Below, piece after piece: positions 24,492 through 35,800 of a DNA stretch of 64,000 nt. The DNA is taken from positions 70,204,781 through 70,268,780 of the forward strand of contig CM023539.1 in NCBI GenBank assembly GCA_013350335.1, in the 5' to 3' direction. The position numbers and the translations under genes are program-made. The number at the start of each line of letters is the position of its first letter. Within the stretch, counting starts at the first letter, position 1. This DNA is from Chimonanthus salicifolius (Eukaryota > Streptophyta > Magnoliopsida > Laurales > Calycanthaceae). The notes beneath the pieces are model-generated. The model saw only the letters and a list, made by a program, of their open reading frames with translations. It made no database searches and was not told the origin of the DNA.

Positions 24492-26010
24492 ATACCTAAT
24501 CAATAAGCTTCAAGGGATTAAAGTTGTTGGTGAACTGAACAGGGTATGGTTCAATCAGTTCTATATTTAACATATTGTTATATATTTATATTGTTCTTTA
24601 TTTAATATTAACTTTCATTTTCACTTCAGGAGTTTGTTCTTGATATACTTCAATCTATAGTAGAGATAGTTACTTATAGAGATCAGCATAATCCATCTAT
24701 TTTTGAGTAAGATTTCTTCCATGATAGTTTACTAATTGACTTAGTGATTGGGTCTGTTGGTATGATGGAGCTGTTCTATGACTTGGTGATTATTTTGTTG
24801 CAGATGTTTTATGGAATATCAAATTTTGGCAGAGTTCCTTCGCTTGCTTAATATCAGTAGAGATTCAAGAATTGAGGCTCAATTGCTCCACTATCCAAGT
24901 ATAATGATCCAGAACTAGAACAGTGAACACTCAATTTGTGAGATTTCCACGAACCACATGTCTTACTTCTTTAGAGGCTGTTTGCCGGATTTCCCCGAGT
25001 AAATAAACTCTGCAGAAAAAAACATTATCTTTGGGTGAAATCCACATTTTCTGACAGGTGGCGTGTTGCCCAGGAAACACACATTTATGTTGTTGGTCAA
25101 AACCCCTGTTTCCATTGAAAATGAACAAAACACTTCAGCGTGGAAAACCTCTTCCTCTTTTCCTTGTAAAATTTTTTGATCCCCTACAGAGAAATGGATT
25201 CCTTGGAAGAAGGGAGAAGGGTCTTACTTTTTGTACTCATCATTTTCCATTAGTTGGAAACGGCAAAGCAATTTTCTGTGCTCTTCATTTTCCATTAGCT
25301 GAAAAATGGCAAACAGCCCCTTAGTATTATAGGAGTTCTTCGGTTTTCTGATGAGATGATGCTTGTACATGCTGCAGACTATTGTTTTAGCAATGAGTAT
25401 ATTAACAATATTATACTGCACAAATATGAATTTGATGTGGGTGATCTGGCTTCGTACTATGTATCATTTTTAAGGTTGTTCTTTTGTCCTCTGCATTACT
25501 TCAAATTGATTTATCCTATGCACTGTAGTTGATGGTTTTTCTGTTTATATTTATTTAAAGCTACTTAAGTCCATTTTGAAATGTGGGCTAGTTAGCATAT
25601 GTTTTAATCTCATATATGCTTTCTTTGTAATTCCATGCATTTTGTTTATCAAAGAAATAATAACTCTGAACATTTCTTATTCTGTTCTTCTTGTCAGAAC
25701 AGTGAGTGGCAAAGTAAATAGAGACACTATCTGTCTTCTAGTGAAGGTTCATGATGTAAGAAGCCTATTCCTGTAGGGATTATTATTATTATTATCATTA
25801 TTCTTATTCTTTGTATCTTTTAGGTTGTGTTTTATGCTATCCAACATTTGATATTGCATCTGCCTTTTAGCTTTCTTACAGTTTTAGTGGATATGGATGA
25901 ACGTCTTAAACTGTGGCATTCATCTGTCACTTTCTTATCATTAGTAGATCATTATGATGCACTGGCTTGTACAGATTTCATTATTGCCCATCAACCGGAT
26001 TGTCATCCGT
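24492..26010 (+). pseudogene. TT9: TT9/GFS9 (CLEC16A family) N-terminal exons, rearranged
   Basis: Exons with good splice sites are 24492-24543 (YLINKLQGIKVVGELNR), 24630-24706 (EFVLDILQSIVEIVTYRDQ), 24816 or so to 24918 (CFMEYQILAEFLRLLNISRD to SIMIQN then a stop), 25378-25474 (YCFSNEYINNIILHKYEFD to YYVSFLR) and 25698-25755 (TVSGKVNRDTICLLVKVHD). This matches the start of plant TT9/GFS9 proteins, except that the first exon with the usual initiating Met and WRSRDRFSLDEL-like segment is not seen. The third exon loses the expected continuation after MIQN: 24919-25377 holds foreign sequence instead. After 26010 the homology to the 8.5-kb copy ends and no later TT9 exon follows; those lie 11 kb upstream. 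Frames of the five exons themselves are open. Truncated, rearranged copy. Confidence 0.85.
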
Positions 26011-28700
26011 TTTCCTATACAAACTCCCTTTTTGTCTGGTACTCTTTTGAGTAAAATAGTAGACTAGGAGCTTGTCACATCATTGGATTGAAGGGAATCA
26101 ACATTCCAATCCAAACTGAATGATAATATAAATGCAAATAAAGGGAAGTTATTTTGCATTCTAATCGTTGTTATCAATCCCATAAATTGTATGAAATTAT
26201 CCCACATTTTCTTATTAGGAAGAAACCCTCCTTGTGCCGGGGTGTTATTCTTTCGTTGATTATGCTTTTCGCCTTAGTGCTGTGAGTATGTGATTTTTGA
26301 GTCCCTTATACTTTTTGTATTGTATCTTTTCACCCTTTCTCTGATTACAATATGGTCATCTTTGGGGAAAAAAGGGAAAGAAAAGAATAAGTTGGCTAAC
26401 CGTCACGGTATATTTCATTCATCTTACAAATTGATAATAATAGAAGATTGAGATGCGTTTTCGTCGTCATCAAAGCCAAATTGTGATATTTTTTTCTTTT
26501 AGAGAAAGAAAAAAACATGATTATTGTGGATATTATTAGGCGTGCATTTAACCTTGGTGTGTGTGAAGTGATTCCCCTTAAATTGAGCCTTACATGGCTA
26601 TCCCAACTAATCACTAGCTATGGCTCCAGATATGGGCAGAGATGCAGAATGATTTCTTGCCAAACTTCATCCTTTGCAATACTACTCAACGATTTATCCG
26701 CTCTTCGAAAGTACCTCTCCATCCTATTCAAAAGCCAACGGTTCCTTATGCAAATCCTAATTTCTATTGTGGTTCTCAGTTAATATTTTTTTTGAAATTC
26801 TGAAGATGGCTTGTCTTGGTTTCATGTAGTGCATTTAGTAATTTATTTCCTTGTCGACAGAATATTTTTAGTTGTTGTCTTACATTCTTTTTTATCAGTT
26901 TCTTTTTGGAATGAGATTTAGTTGATAAGGACCATGAAATTTTTGGCTCCATTTCGATCAAATGTCAAAACCATAAAGAAAGTAGACATCGATGGAGCTA
27001 AGTGGTAGATATGGGTGAGATATGCAAAATTTCATGAAAATCTGGACTAGGCTAGCTTCTAAGTTGCATATGGGTGTGTATGTTGGAATTTGACAAGATT
27101 GTCCAAATTGCTCCAGTTGCATGAAAAAATTGATGATGCAAAACAGGGACCTTTAAGGAGTCCAAGGGGACCTAGAATGATGAATGAGACGGCCCATATC
27201 ATAGACATTTGAGTTCGGACCCAATTGGAGGTGTTTTGGACTTGGTTTGGCTCACTTTGGAGGTCCATTTACTTGATACAAGGGAGAGTGACGAGTTTGA
27301 AAGATAAGATATGCTTGCCACATCTTCAGTCTTATCTCTTTGGATCCAAAATAGCAAAGGAATCTCCATTTTAGAAAGGCTTATTTTGGGTTTTTCTTTT
27401 TCTTTTTTATTTTGGATAAATATATAATAATGATGTCATCAAGGATACGTGTCAGTAGGAGAGTGAATTGGTTGTTTTTAGCAAAGTATAGAAAAGGAAA
27501 GGAGGTTGACATGTCAACCCCTTTTAGGATTTTTATGCAAGCCATAAACATGAAATTCAAGTATTCTTCTCCCTCTTTGGTGAGTTTTTATCTTTCTAGT
27601 TTAATTTTGTATTTTAATTCTTGTGCAATTTTAATTCTAGTTCATTAATTATTATGCTTGTGTTTAAATTTCAGTTTGAAATTAACATCTAGTGAGCATT
27701 GGGCCTTTGATAGGCATCGTCAATTTGAGTTTCAATTTTCTCCTTCAGATTCAAATTCAATTGGATCTTCATTGATTTATGTGAGATCTGAGGATTTCAT
27801 TTACAAAACCCATGTTCAATTTTGAATTTGCCATTTCCTTAAGAATTTGAAATTAACCTTAAATCCAATTATTGACGGGTTTGAAATTTATATTCTTCAA
27901 GTTGTGGCTAAGCATTAAATTTTTTGGAGACTTATATTGCATCAACACATGATATGCAAAGGACTTTTTTGCAATTAAAAATGTCATTATGCTTAAAATG
28001 GAATGGGAAATTTAGTCATTTTTGTAATTTTCCTTATGCACATTTCTTTTGAGCATCTTCTATCATTTTTTTTTTTAATTTTACCCACATAAATTTTTTA
28101 TTTTTTTATTTTAAACCATTTCTATTATTTGAGTGTTAGATGAATGTTTGCATGATTTATTGAATGTGAACATTCAAAGGTTAAAAATAAAAAAAATAAA
28201 GTGAATATTTGACTACTTCAATTTTTGACATGGAGTTATGCCGTCATTGCAGGAGTTGAATACTGCATATCAGAGTTTTGCTCGATTACACAGTGGGTTC
28301 TTTGGGTTACCTCACATGTTTGCTATCGTCAAACTTCTAGGATCAAGGTCGATGCCTTGGCTTATTTGAGCTTTGTTGGATCATGTTTCAACTAAGGTAA
28401 CATTTCTTTCTTGGTCCCCTTTCAAGAAGTTAAAAATTTCATCAATGAAACCAAAGAACTTATGCAAGACACTATCATTTCTTTCGTTTCCTTTTGTTCT
28501 TTTTGAATGATAGCAAGCCATTATCATTTCAAATAGGAAAAGAAAAGGGAAAAAACATGGTGTACCTTCATGTTGTTTGTTTTTCATTTCTCTTTTGGGT
28601 GAAGAGTTCTAGCCATCTTATAGTGCAATTGAAATAATTTCTTGTGTCTCTTTCTGCTGCCTTTTTTTTCTTGGCATGACAAAACTGTTTTCTTTTTCAT
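26011..28700. other. Non-coding stretch
   Basis: AT-rich sequence without a supported exon, RNA gene or recognisable element. Frames such as 26517-26783 (+) lack any family resemblance and splice support. Confidence 0.5.
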
Positions 28701-28702
28701 TT

Positions 28703-28860
28703 ATGACGAGCCTCTTGTACAATTGGTAAGTGCTCAGTGCTGCAAGGTTGTTGGTTCAAGTCATATGGGTAGGCAACCACCTCATGGAAAATATTGCCAA
28801 TTCTGATTACATATGTCAATCCTATATAGATGGAATGAATGGCTTTGATAATAATGATGA
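28703..28860 (+). mobile_element. Probable tRNA-derived SINE
   Basis: An A-box-like TTGTACAATTGG (28714-28725) is followed 27 bp later by a B box GGTTCAAGTCA (28753-28763), the internal Pol III promoter layout of tRNA-derived SINEs. The next segment GGGTAGGCAACCACCTCATGG resembles the body of plant tRNA-type SINEs. No tRNA cloverleaf is formed. The 3' end and target-site duplication were not located. Confidence 0.45.
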
Positions 28861-28899
28861 CGACAACGACCATATTTACTTTACTAGTCATTCATTGAA

Positions 28900-30109
28900 C
28901 ATCATTTCTTGCATAGTTTACTACTATAGTTGAATATAGAAGGGTCTAGGGTCTTATCATCAGGATCTAAAATTGGATTGAAGTTCGAAACATGATATAC
29001 TACATCCATAGGTAAGTGGTTTAAGATGGTTTATGCATGACAGGTGGGGCTATGCAAAGGCCGGCATTGTGGCCCATGGCACTTACACCAATCAACATGA
29101 TGCAACTGGCCAAATTTTGCCATCCCATGATGGAAGCCATACACTAATCAATGTGGCATGTTTCTGCCTTTGTAATGAATTCCAGGTTCAAATCACTGAA
29201 GGACCTTCAAATCACAGATCTCTTGGTGTTCAGATCTAATGAGAAATCTAAATCCAAGTTAAAGAAATGATGTAGAAATCAAGCGAGAATCCTAATCTTG
29301 ACAAAAGCTTGACTTGTTTCTCTTTCACTAGAAAAAAAAGCTCAAATCTCACTTAGGATACATTCGAATGTAAATTCGCCAACTGGGAATTAAAACACTA
29401 GATGGAAAATAAATTGAATTCTCAGGGATTTCTAACAACTTCAACAAGAAATCAACAAAGATAATAACTATGAAGGTTAGAAGACTTCAGTTGAAACTGA
29501 TGTGTGTTGCTACTTTTCAAAAAAAGAAAAAAACACTGATGTGTATTGCTATGGGTCAAAGACCCTTATTTGTACATGAAATATTACCAAAATTCACTAG
29601 AAGGGATAACCCAAACACTCCTGGGTGTCCAAGCACATGAATGGCATGTTCAGTTGGCATCAATTCATCCCAATCCATCCACGTCACTTCTAATATCCTT
29701 CTCCATTAGATATATAACACATAAGGCTTGAAAATAAGCAATAAAACTAGGAAAATCCTAGAAAAATCCTACATAATTGGCTCCACATGTGGATGCTATG
29801 TTCATATATTTACTCGAGGAATGTGTGAACAGCTGTGAACACAACCTCATCCTTGTGGCTCCATCCTTTTTTTATGTGGATCTTTGCACAACCCTTGAAG
29901 ATAAGGCTTGGAAATTCATCACTCTTATTGGCAGGAATTCTATTGGGCTCTAGAATCATGGTTCCACGTGGATTTTAGTGAGAAGTCCATGGACCCATGT
30001 AATTGGACCTTGACCCAACATTTTATCATTTTTTGGCCCATAACTCTGAATTGAAGCATTCTTCGAGCATTCAGCTTTATCATAAAATTCCAAGACAATA
30101 TTGTTGATA
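28900..30109. other. Non-coding stretch
   Basis: No exon or element is supported here; only AT-rich sequence with short chance frames. Confidence 0.45.
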
Positions 30110-30111
30110 CA

Positions 30112-31230
30112 GTCCCTTTTTTTTGAGCGATAACAAATTGAAATATATTAATATGAAAAAACCATTACATCAACTAAAAAGAGTCTAAGAGTACTAGACC
30201 AAAGGAGCAAAAATCAAAACTACAAACAATGCAAAACAGAATACATGAAAGAAATTACAATCCATTATCTATACAAAACCCCTATTTACTCATAGAAAGA
30301 GCACTCCTGAGACTGAATTACTGACTCCACTTTTGGCAAAGAAATCGGCCACGCCATTTGCTGTGCAACTGATTTGTGCAAAGGAAACCTTGGTCCCAAA
30401 GAGAGAGCCGTTATCTCCCTTACTGTGGAAACCAATCTCCAGGGAGGTCGCTTGAGCCCCTTAACCCATCAATTGCATTTGCCGAGTCCCCCTCAATCAC
30501 TAGTGACCCATGCCTATAGACTGACCATAAAGTCAAAGCTTTCTTAATACTAAGAAGTTCCGCCTCATTTGAGTCTCTAATCCCAACCGACTTTGTGAAA
30601 ACCAAAGTCGTAACCCCAGTATGAGTCCTAAGAATGCCGTCTATCCCTGTCGGACTTGGTTTTCTCCTAGTACCTCCATCTACATTGAATTTCATGACAT
30701 CTTGATTAGGGGGAACCCAAGGAACTGAAGGTCTCGCTATCCTAGCAACCTCACTCATACAACCTTCCCACAGTATAAAAAAATCGAACGGTTTTAGCCC
30801 TTGAGCTCTTTCTCGGATAGAATCCACATACACAACCTCCGTTTTACCCTTTGAAAAGGTTCACTGACCTTGACTGATTTTCCTTCAAAGATCCTAGAAT
30901 TTCTTTCTTTCCAAATGATCCATAACCCTACAGATGGAACCGTGCTCCATGCTGCTTTCACTCTAGGTCCAAGTCTCGTTAGAGACCATGAGCCCAAAAT
31001 TCCAACACGAGTTCTAGCTAATACCCAAGGAATATCAAAGAGATTTGCAAAAGATAGCCACAAATTTCGAGCAACAGGGCAATTCACAAAAAGATGGTCA
31101 ACATCTTCCTCTGGATATCTACAAAGAGAGCAGCTAAAATTCTCTTCCGATCTCAACAAACCTCTCCTCCAAAGATCCATTATGGCGAGAATTTTCTCTT
31201 TAAGAGCACACCACGCAGAAGTTTGAACTC
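30112..31230 (-). mobile_element. 5'-truncated L1-type LINE with RNase H domain
   Basis: The 3' end is at 30112-30136: read on the minus strand it is TTATCGCTCAAAAAAAA, a common plant LINE tail. Upstream on that strand an RNase H domain is readable (30420-30740) with the acidic residues of FNVDGG, SNEAELLSIKKAL and IEGDSANAI. Before it lies a zf-RVT zinc-binding region (30900-31180) with CSLCRYPEEDVDHLFVNCPV and WIIWKERNSRIFEG. The two parts sit in different overlapping frames, so one frameshift separates them. Reverse transcriptase and endonuclease are absent. It is 5'-truncated, as is usual for LINE insertions. Confidence 0.88.
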
Positions 31231-31486
31231 TAGGTGATCTCTATCTTCTCAGAGATTTACTGCATCACTTTTTCTCAACCAAGTCATCTTCTTGAGGAAT
31301 TTGTTGCAATGGTTTGACTTCTCCAAGTCTCAACTTGTTTTTTAGAGAATTTTTACCCTTTTTAACTATCATTTATTATTGTTTTGAAACTAAAGAAATT
31401 TAGGTGATTTTGGTCAAATAACGGGGTTATGTTGATGCCTCCTCGTAGTTAAATTTCTACAGTCTATGTTTGAATATAATAAAACA

Positions 31487-31616
31487 TCGCCCCCTCCCAC
31501 CCCCACCCCACCCCACCCACCCACCTACACACACACACCCCCCTTCCAATCCCCCCCACACCCCTCCCCACCCCACCCCACCCCACCCACACACACCCCT
31601 TCCCCTCCCTCTCCCC
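31487..31616. repeat. C-rich low-complexity tract (CCCCA/CCCA repeats)
   Basis: About 130 bp almost free of G, made of CCCCACCCC, CCCACCCACC and ACACACAC runs. The minus strand has many G3-G4 runs with short spacers and could form G-quadruplexes. Proline/threonine/histidine frames across it are composition artefacts. Confidence 0.85.
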
Positions 31617-32827
31617 ATGAAATGGAATTCACCTCAAAAGTTGGAGGATCACTATCTGTTTTAGGATTGTTTCGGTTATGAAACACCTAATTTTTTCACA
31701 TGGAAGAGCTCAAATGGATCCCACATGCTCCACATAATGTGAGTTGAAGTAACAACCTTTTGTAGTTTTGTTAGTAAATACTGACTCTACTACTATCAAC
31801 ACCACATGCTGACTCTACTACAGGCTTTTGACCTCTTGTTTATATGAACAAGCATGTGTAGAAGTGTAAAGGCTTGATAGATAGCTTTTTATTTTTTGTA
31901 TTGTGTGTGCCTTTGTGATAGTAACATTGAATGCACAACAATATGCACTAAACGAAAGAAAATAGGATAGAACAGGGAAAATATTAGGGATAAAGGAAGA
32001 AATGATAAAAGAACATTGGAAAAACCAAAGCACTTCCCCAGTTATCTCCAACTTGCAAAGAAGAGAGCCAATATTACATGGATCATCTACTATAGCAAAG
32101 GCACTTGAACCATCTCTATGAAGATTTGGCTTGGATATACACCAAAGTCCCTTGTAGTAATCACCCAAGATAGCTTTGCACTTCCACCAAAAGCCATAGA
32201 TGGCAAAGATTCCAACTTGTCTATAAAAGACAATTGTTTCACTCCTGTTAAATACACCATAGGACTACCCTCAAAACCATTCTCCATGTAGATGAGAATT
32301 TAGATTACCTCATGAAGAATAACTATGACTTGAGAAGCATGTCAATTGAGAGAGGTATCCGCCATTGAACTGAAGAGAGATAAGAAGAACTAGACTTCAA
32401 TACTGGAGGAATAGTGAAGTAATCAACTTGTTTAGCTTATATTTTATGTTAATTATATAATTTTTTTGCATTGATTTTTACATTGCCTTTTGTATATCTC
32501 TTACGACAAAAACATACTAAGATCATTATGACTTCAAACATTAGAAACTAGGATGACATGATTATGCATGAATATTTTACTAGGTATCCTAGGATCAGGA
32601 TATCCTATTGGTGCATTCTGTTATGTAGAAGTGTCAAGCATCTTAGCATGTCGATCTCTTGGAGTTCTGTAAATTGGTTTCTGTTTTTTCCCATATCAAT
32701 GTTCTCGTCAGTATACATATCACTACATCAAATTGCAACATTATTTTATGTTAGTAATCTTAGCATTCATTTTGCTGTAGTGATTAAGTTTAATTGGAAC
32801 ATGTCTTTTATTTACAAACTGTTGCAG

Positions 32828-35800
32828 ATAACTTCACTTGAACCAAAGGTAGCAGGATTGCAAGAAGCATTACCAAAATCTATTGGTCTGCTCTCATTTG
32901 ATGGTGGTGTTGCAGGTAATGATTATCTAAAAATCTATTCGCTGGCATATTATTATTTTTATCTATTTATGACCCTAAGTTTATAGATCCAATTTATAGT
33001 GATACTTATGTGGTTCGATTTTGAAGTTCAATCAATGCTGACTGGTACTTTCCAGATACTTGATAAAAGACAGTACTTTCATGAGACAATTTTTTCTTTA
33101 TCATCATAAAATGACGTAAGCGGTAGTCATAGATCTTTCTGCCTCCACCAGATGGATTCCTCCAAATATTGTGGTCTACATTAAAGAGATTTCTTTGAAT
33201 TAGTAACAAGTGGCACTGTGATGGTGATTTTTTTCTAGAATTTTGCAGTATTGTTTAAACATTTTTCTGAGTTGATAAGATATTGTTCTGTTCTATTCTT
33301 GTTTTTATTTCTATATTGGTAATCATGATAGAACCATCAAGGATTGGGTAATCACAACAGGACCTTCCATATTTTGCCAAACAGATGATCAACAAATGGA
33401 CAAGACAACGTGTCTCGGTCTTGTAGTGGGTCACTAGGTAGTGTAGGAACAATTTTGAACCTTTTCTTTTACCTACTTGGTTGACTTGGCGACTGGCCAC
33501 ACCCTTCCTCGTTTGAATGAGTTATTCGAGGGTCTCCATTAAGGCAATATTGTCTTTTATGAAACTTAAACCTAAATAAAGGTTTTCTTTTAAACGGCAA
33601 CAAAATTTCATTAAGAGAAAAAGGAGTACAACCAAGGTAACGAGATGAGGTATGAGAGGCTTATACAACAACCCAGAAGTAGAAAGTCATACAAAGTAAA
33701 GTAAGAAACCCAACATAACGAGGAGGAGCCTAATGTGAACTAGCCTGGAGGGGCCTTGCCCCTCCAAGAGTACAAACCTTCGTGTGGTGTGTTCTGAACG
33801 GCAAAGTATTGACAAGGGAAACACTCAACAGAAGAGGGTTACTTGGGTGGTCAACAACCTCCATTGCATATTTTGTGGCCACATGGATGATGATCACTTG
33901 TTCGTTGATTGCCATGTGGCTAGGAAGTCGTGGACAAGCCTTATAGATATGGTGGGGGTATTATGGGTATTTGATCAAACATGTGTAGGAATCGTCCGAT
34001 CATGGAATATTCGCCATTCTAATCCCAAAATAGAGGAATGCTAGGATATTCGAACTAAAGGAAGCAGAGGAAAACGATCTTATCCAGAAGGCTAAGTGGA
34101 GGCTTTACACATGGCTACTATCTGGCGTAGAATTCAAAGGTTTCAGAGAGGTAGACTTTCTCACTTCTTAGGAAGGTTGCCTTAGCAGGGGGCCAAAGAA
34201 GCACACAGTCCAAACTCCATGACATCCCCTTCAAGCATGTACCTTTAAATTTAATGTCAATGGGACTGCTAGAGGAAACCAGGCTCGGCCGGTATAGGAG
34301 GTGTGTTGCGTGATTGGAAAGGGAGGACGTCGGTAGTTTTCTCAGAATCCATAGCATGACGAGATTCTAACGAGGCAGAACTTATCAGTGTTAGGAAAGC
34401 GTTGACCATTTTGTCTTCAATAGGAGGGGGCAAATTGACCATTGAAGACGACTCTACAAATGCAATGAAGTGGGTGGCAGGGTTAAAAAGACCTCCATGG
34501 AAAATGATCATAATAGTAAGAGAAATTGGAGCGTTATGTTCAGGAAGGGAGATTGCTTTCATGGCAGTCAGAAGATACACAAAGGGGTTGCTGACTTCTA
34601 CACCAAAAACGGGGTGGATTCTAATACTACTTGCGTGTTTTATCTTGAGATCTTTTGGAGGGCATTATTTGTATTTTTGCACTATGCTCTTTGTACTTTG
34701 CTCTTTTCTTTCTGGCTATCTTGGGGTTTATGTCTCTTAGACCCTTGATGACATCCTTTGTATATTTTTATCATTAATATATTTTTCTATTTGTTACTGC
34801 TCAAAAAAAAAAAAAAAAACCCAACAACCCCAAAGAACGAAAACAGTGCCTATGGAATCAACAATAGCATCTCTTCTCTCCACTCCAGTCTTGGCCAAAA
34901 AGTTAGTTACCACATTGGCAGGAGAGGCAGAGCTCCTGACATGACTAAGGACACTCCCATTATTGAAGAACATAGGTCCCGTATCTCTTTCATGACCGGA
35001 GTCAACCTTGAAAGTGCTCTCTTCATCACACTAGTCCATCTGAATTCCATTCACCAAGTCACCTTCCATGAGAAACTCACCTGCCCCGTGTCTTGCCCAA
35101 ACGAAGAGAGCTCTCATGATTCCTAGCAACTCAGCCTCATTAGAATTCCTAATGCCGACTGATCTAAGAAAAAAAAAATTGTCACCCCTAAAGAGTTATG
35201 AATTTTTTTCCCCCAATACTTACTGGCAGGGCTTACCTCTCTCTGTGTCGTCCTCATTAAACTTGAACATGCCCTCCAGAGGGGAGGACCAAACTACCCT
35301 TGGTTTCCTCTCCTTAGGCCTCTCTTTCAAACAACTCTCCCCAGACATATAGAATCCAATAACAACACCTCGTTACAATCTTCGCCAACTGACAACCAAG
35401 TGAAAAGCCTCCACCAAGTACACTCATCAATCTTCTATAAACCATAAGCCTTGTTCTCAAAAACATTTTGGATGGATGCCTTCATTCATTTCATTTCTTG
35501 AGTAAGCTCTTTCAACTCTCGTTATCTCACAAGAGGGGAGTATAAGAAGACAACTTTGAGTCTGAACTCTCTTGCCTCCTGTTTATTGTTCTCTCTCTTC
35601 TGTGCTTCTTGTTTTTTATTTCCTTTTCACAACAAATATTTTCTCTTGGTTTTCACGTAAAGTCATGCTCTTTTTTATCTTTCAAATTATCACATGTCGA
35701 CTTAATTGGAATGTTTTTAGAACGTCCATATTTGGAAAGCCCACAAAAAAGAGTCCAAAAGAAAGGGGAAGGGATTCAAGAGAGGAAAAAATACCATGAG

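Noticed and set aside
31466..31681. Proline/threonine/histidine-rich frames
   Set aside because: Caused by the C-rich low-complexity tract.
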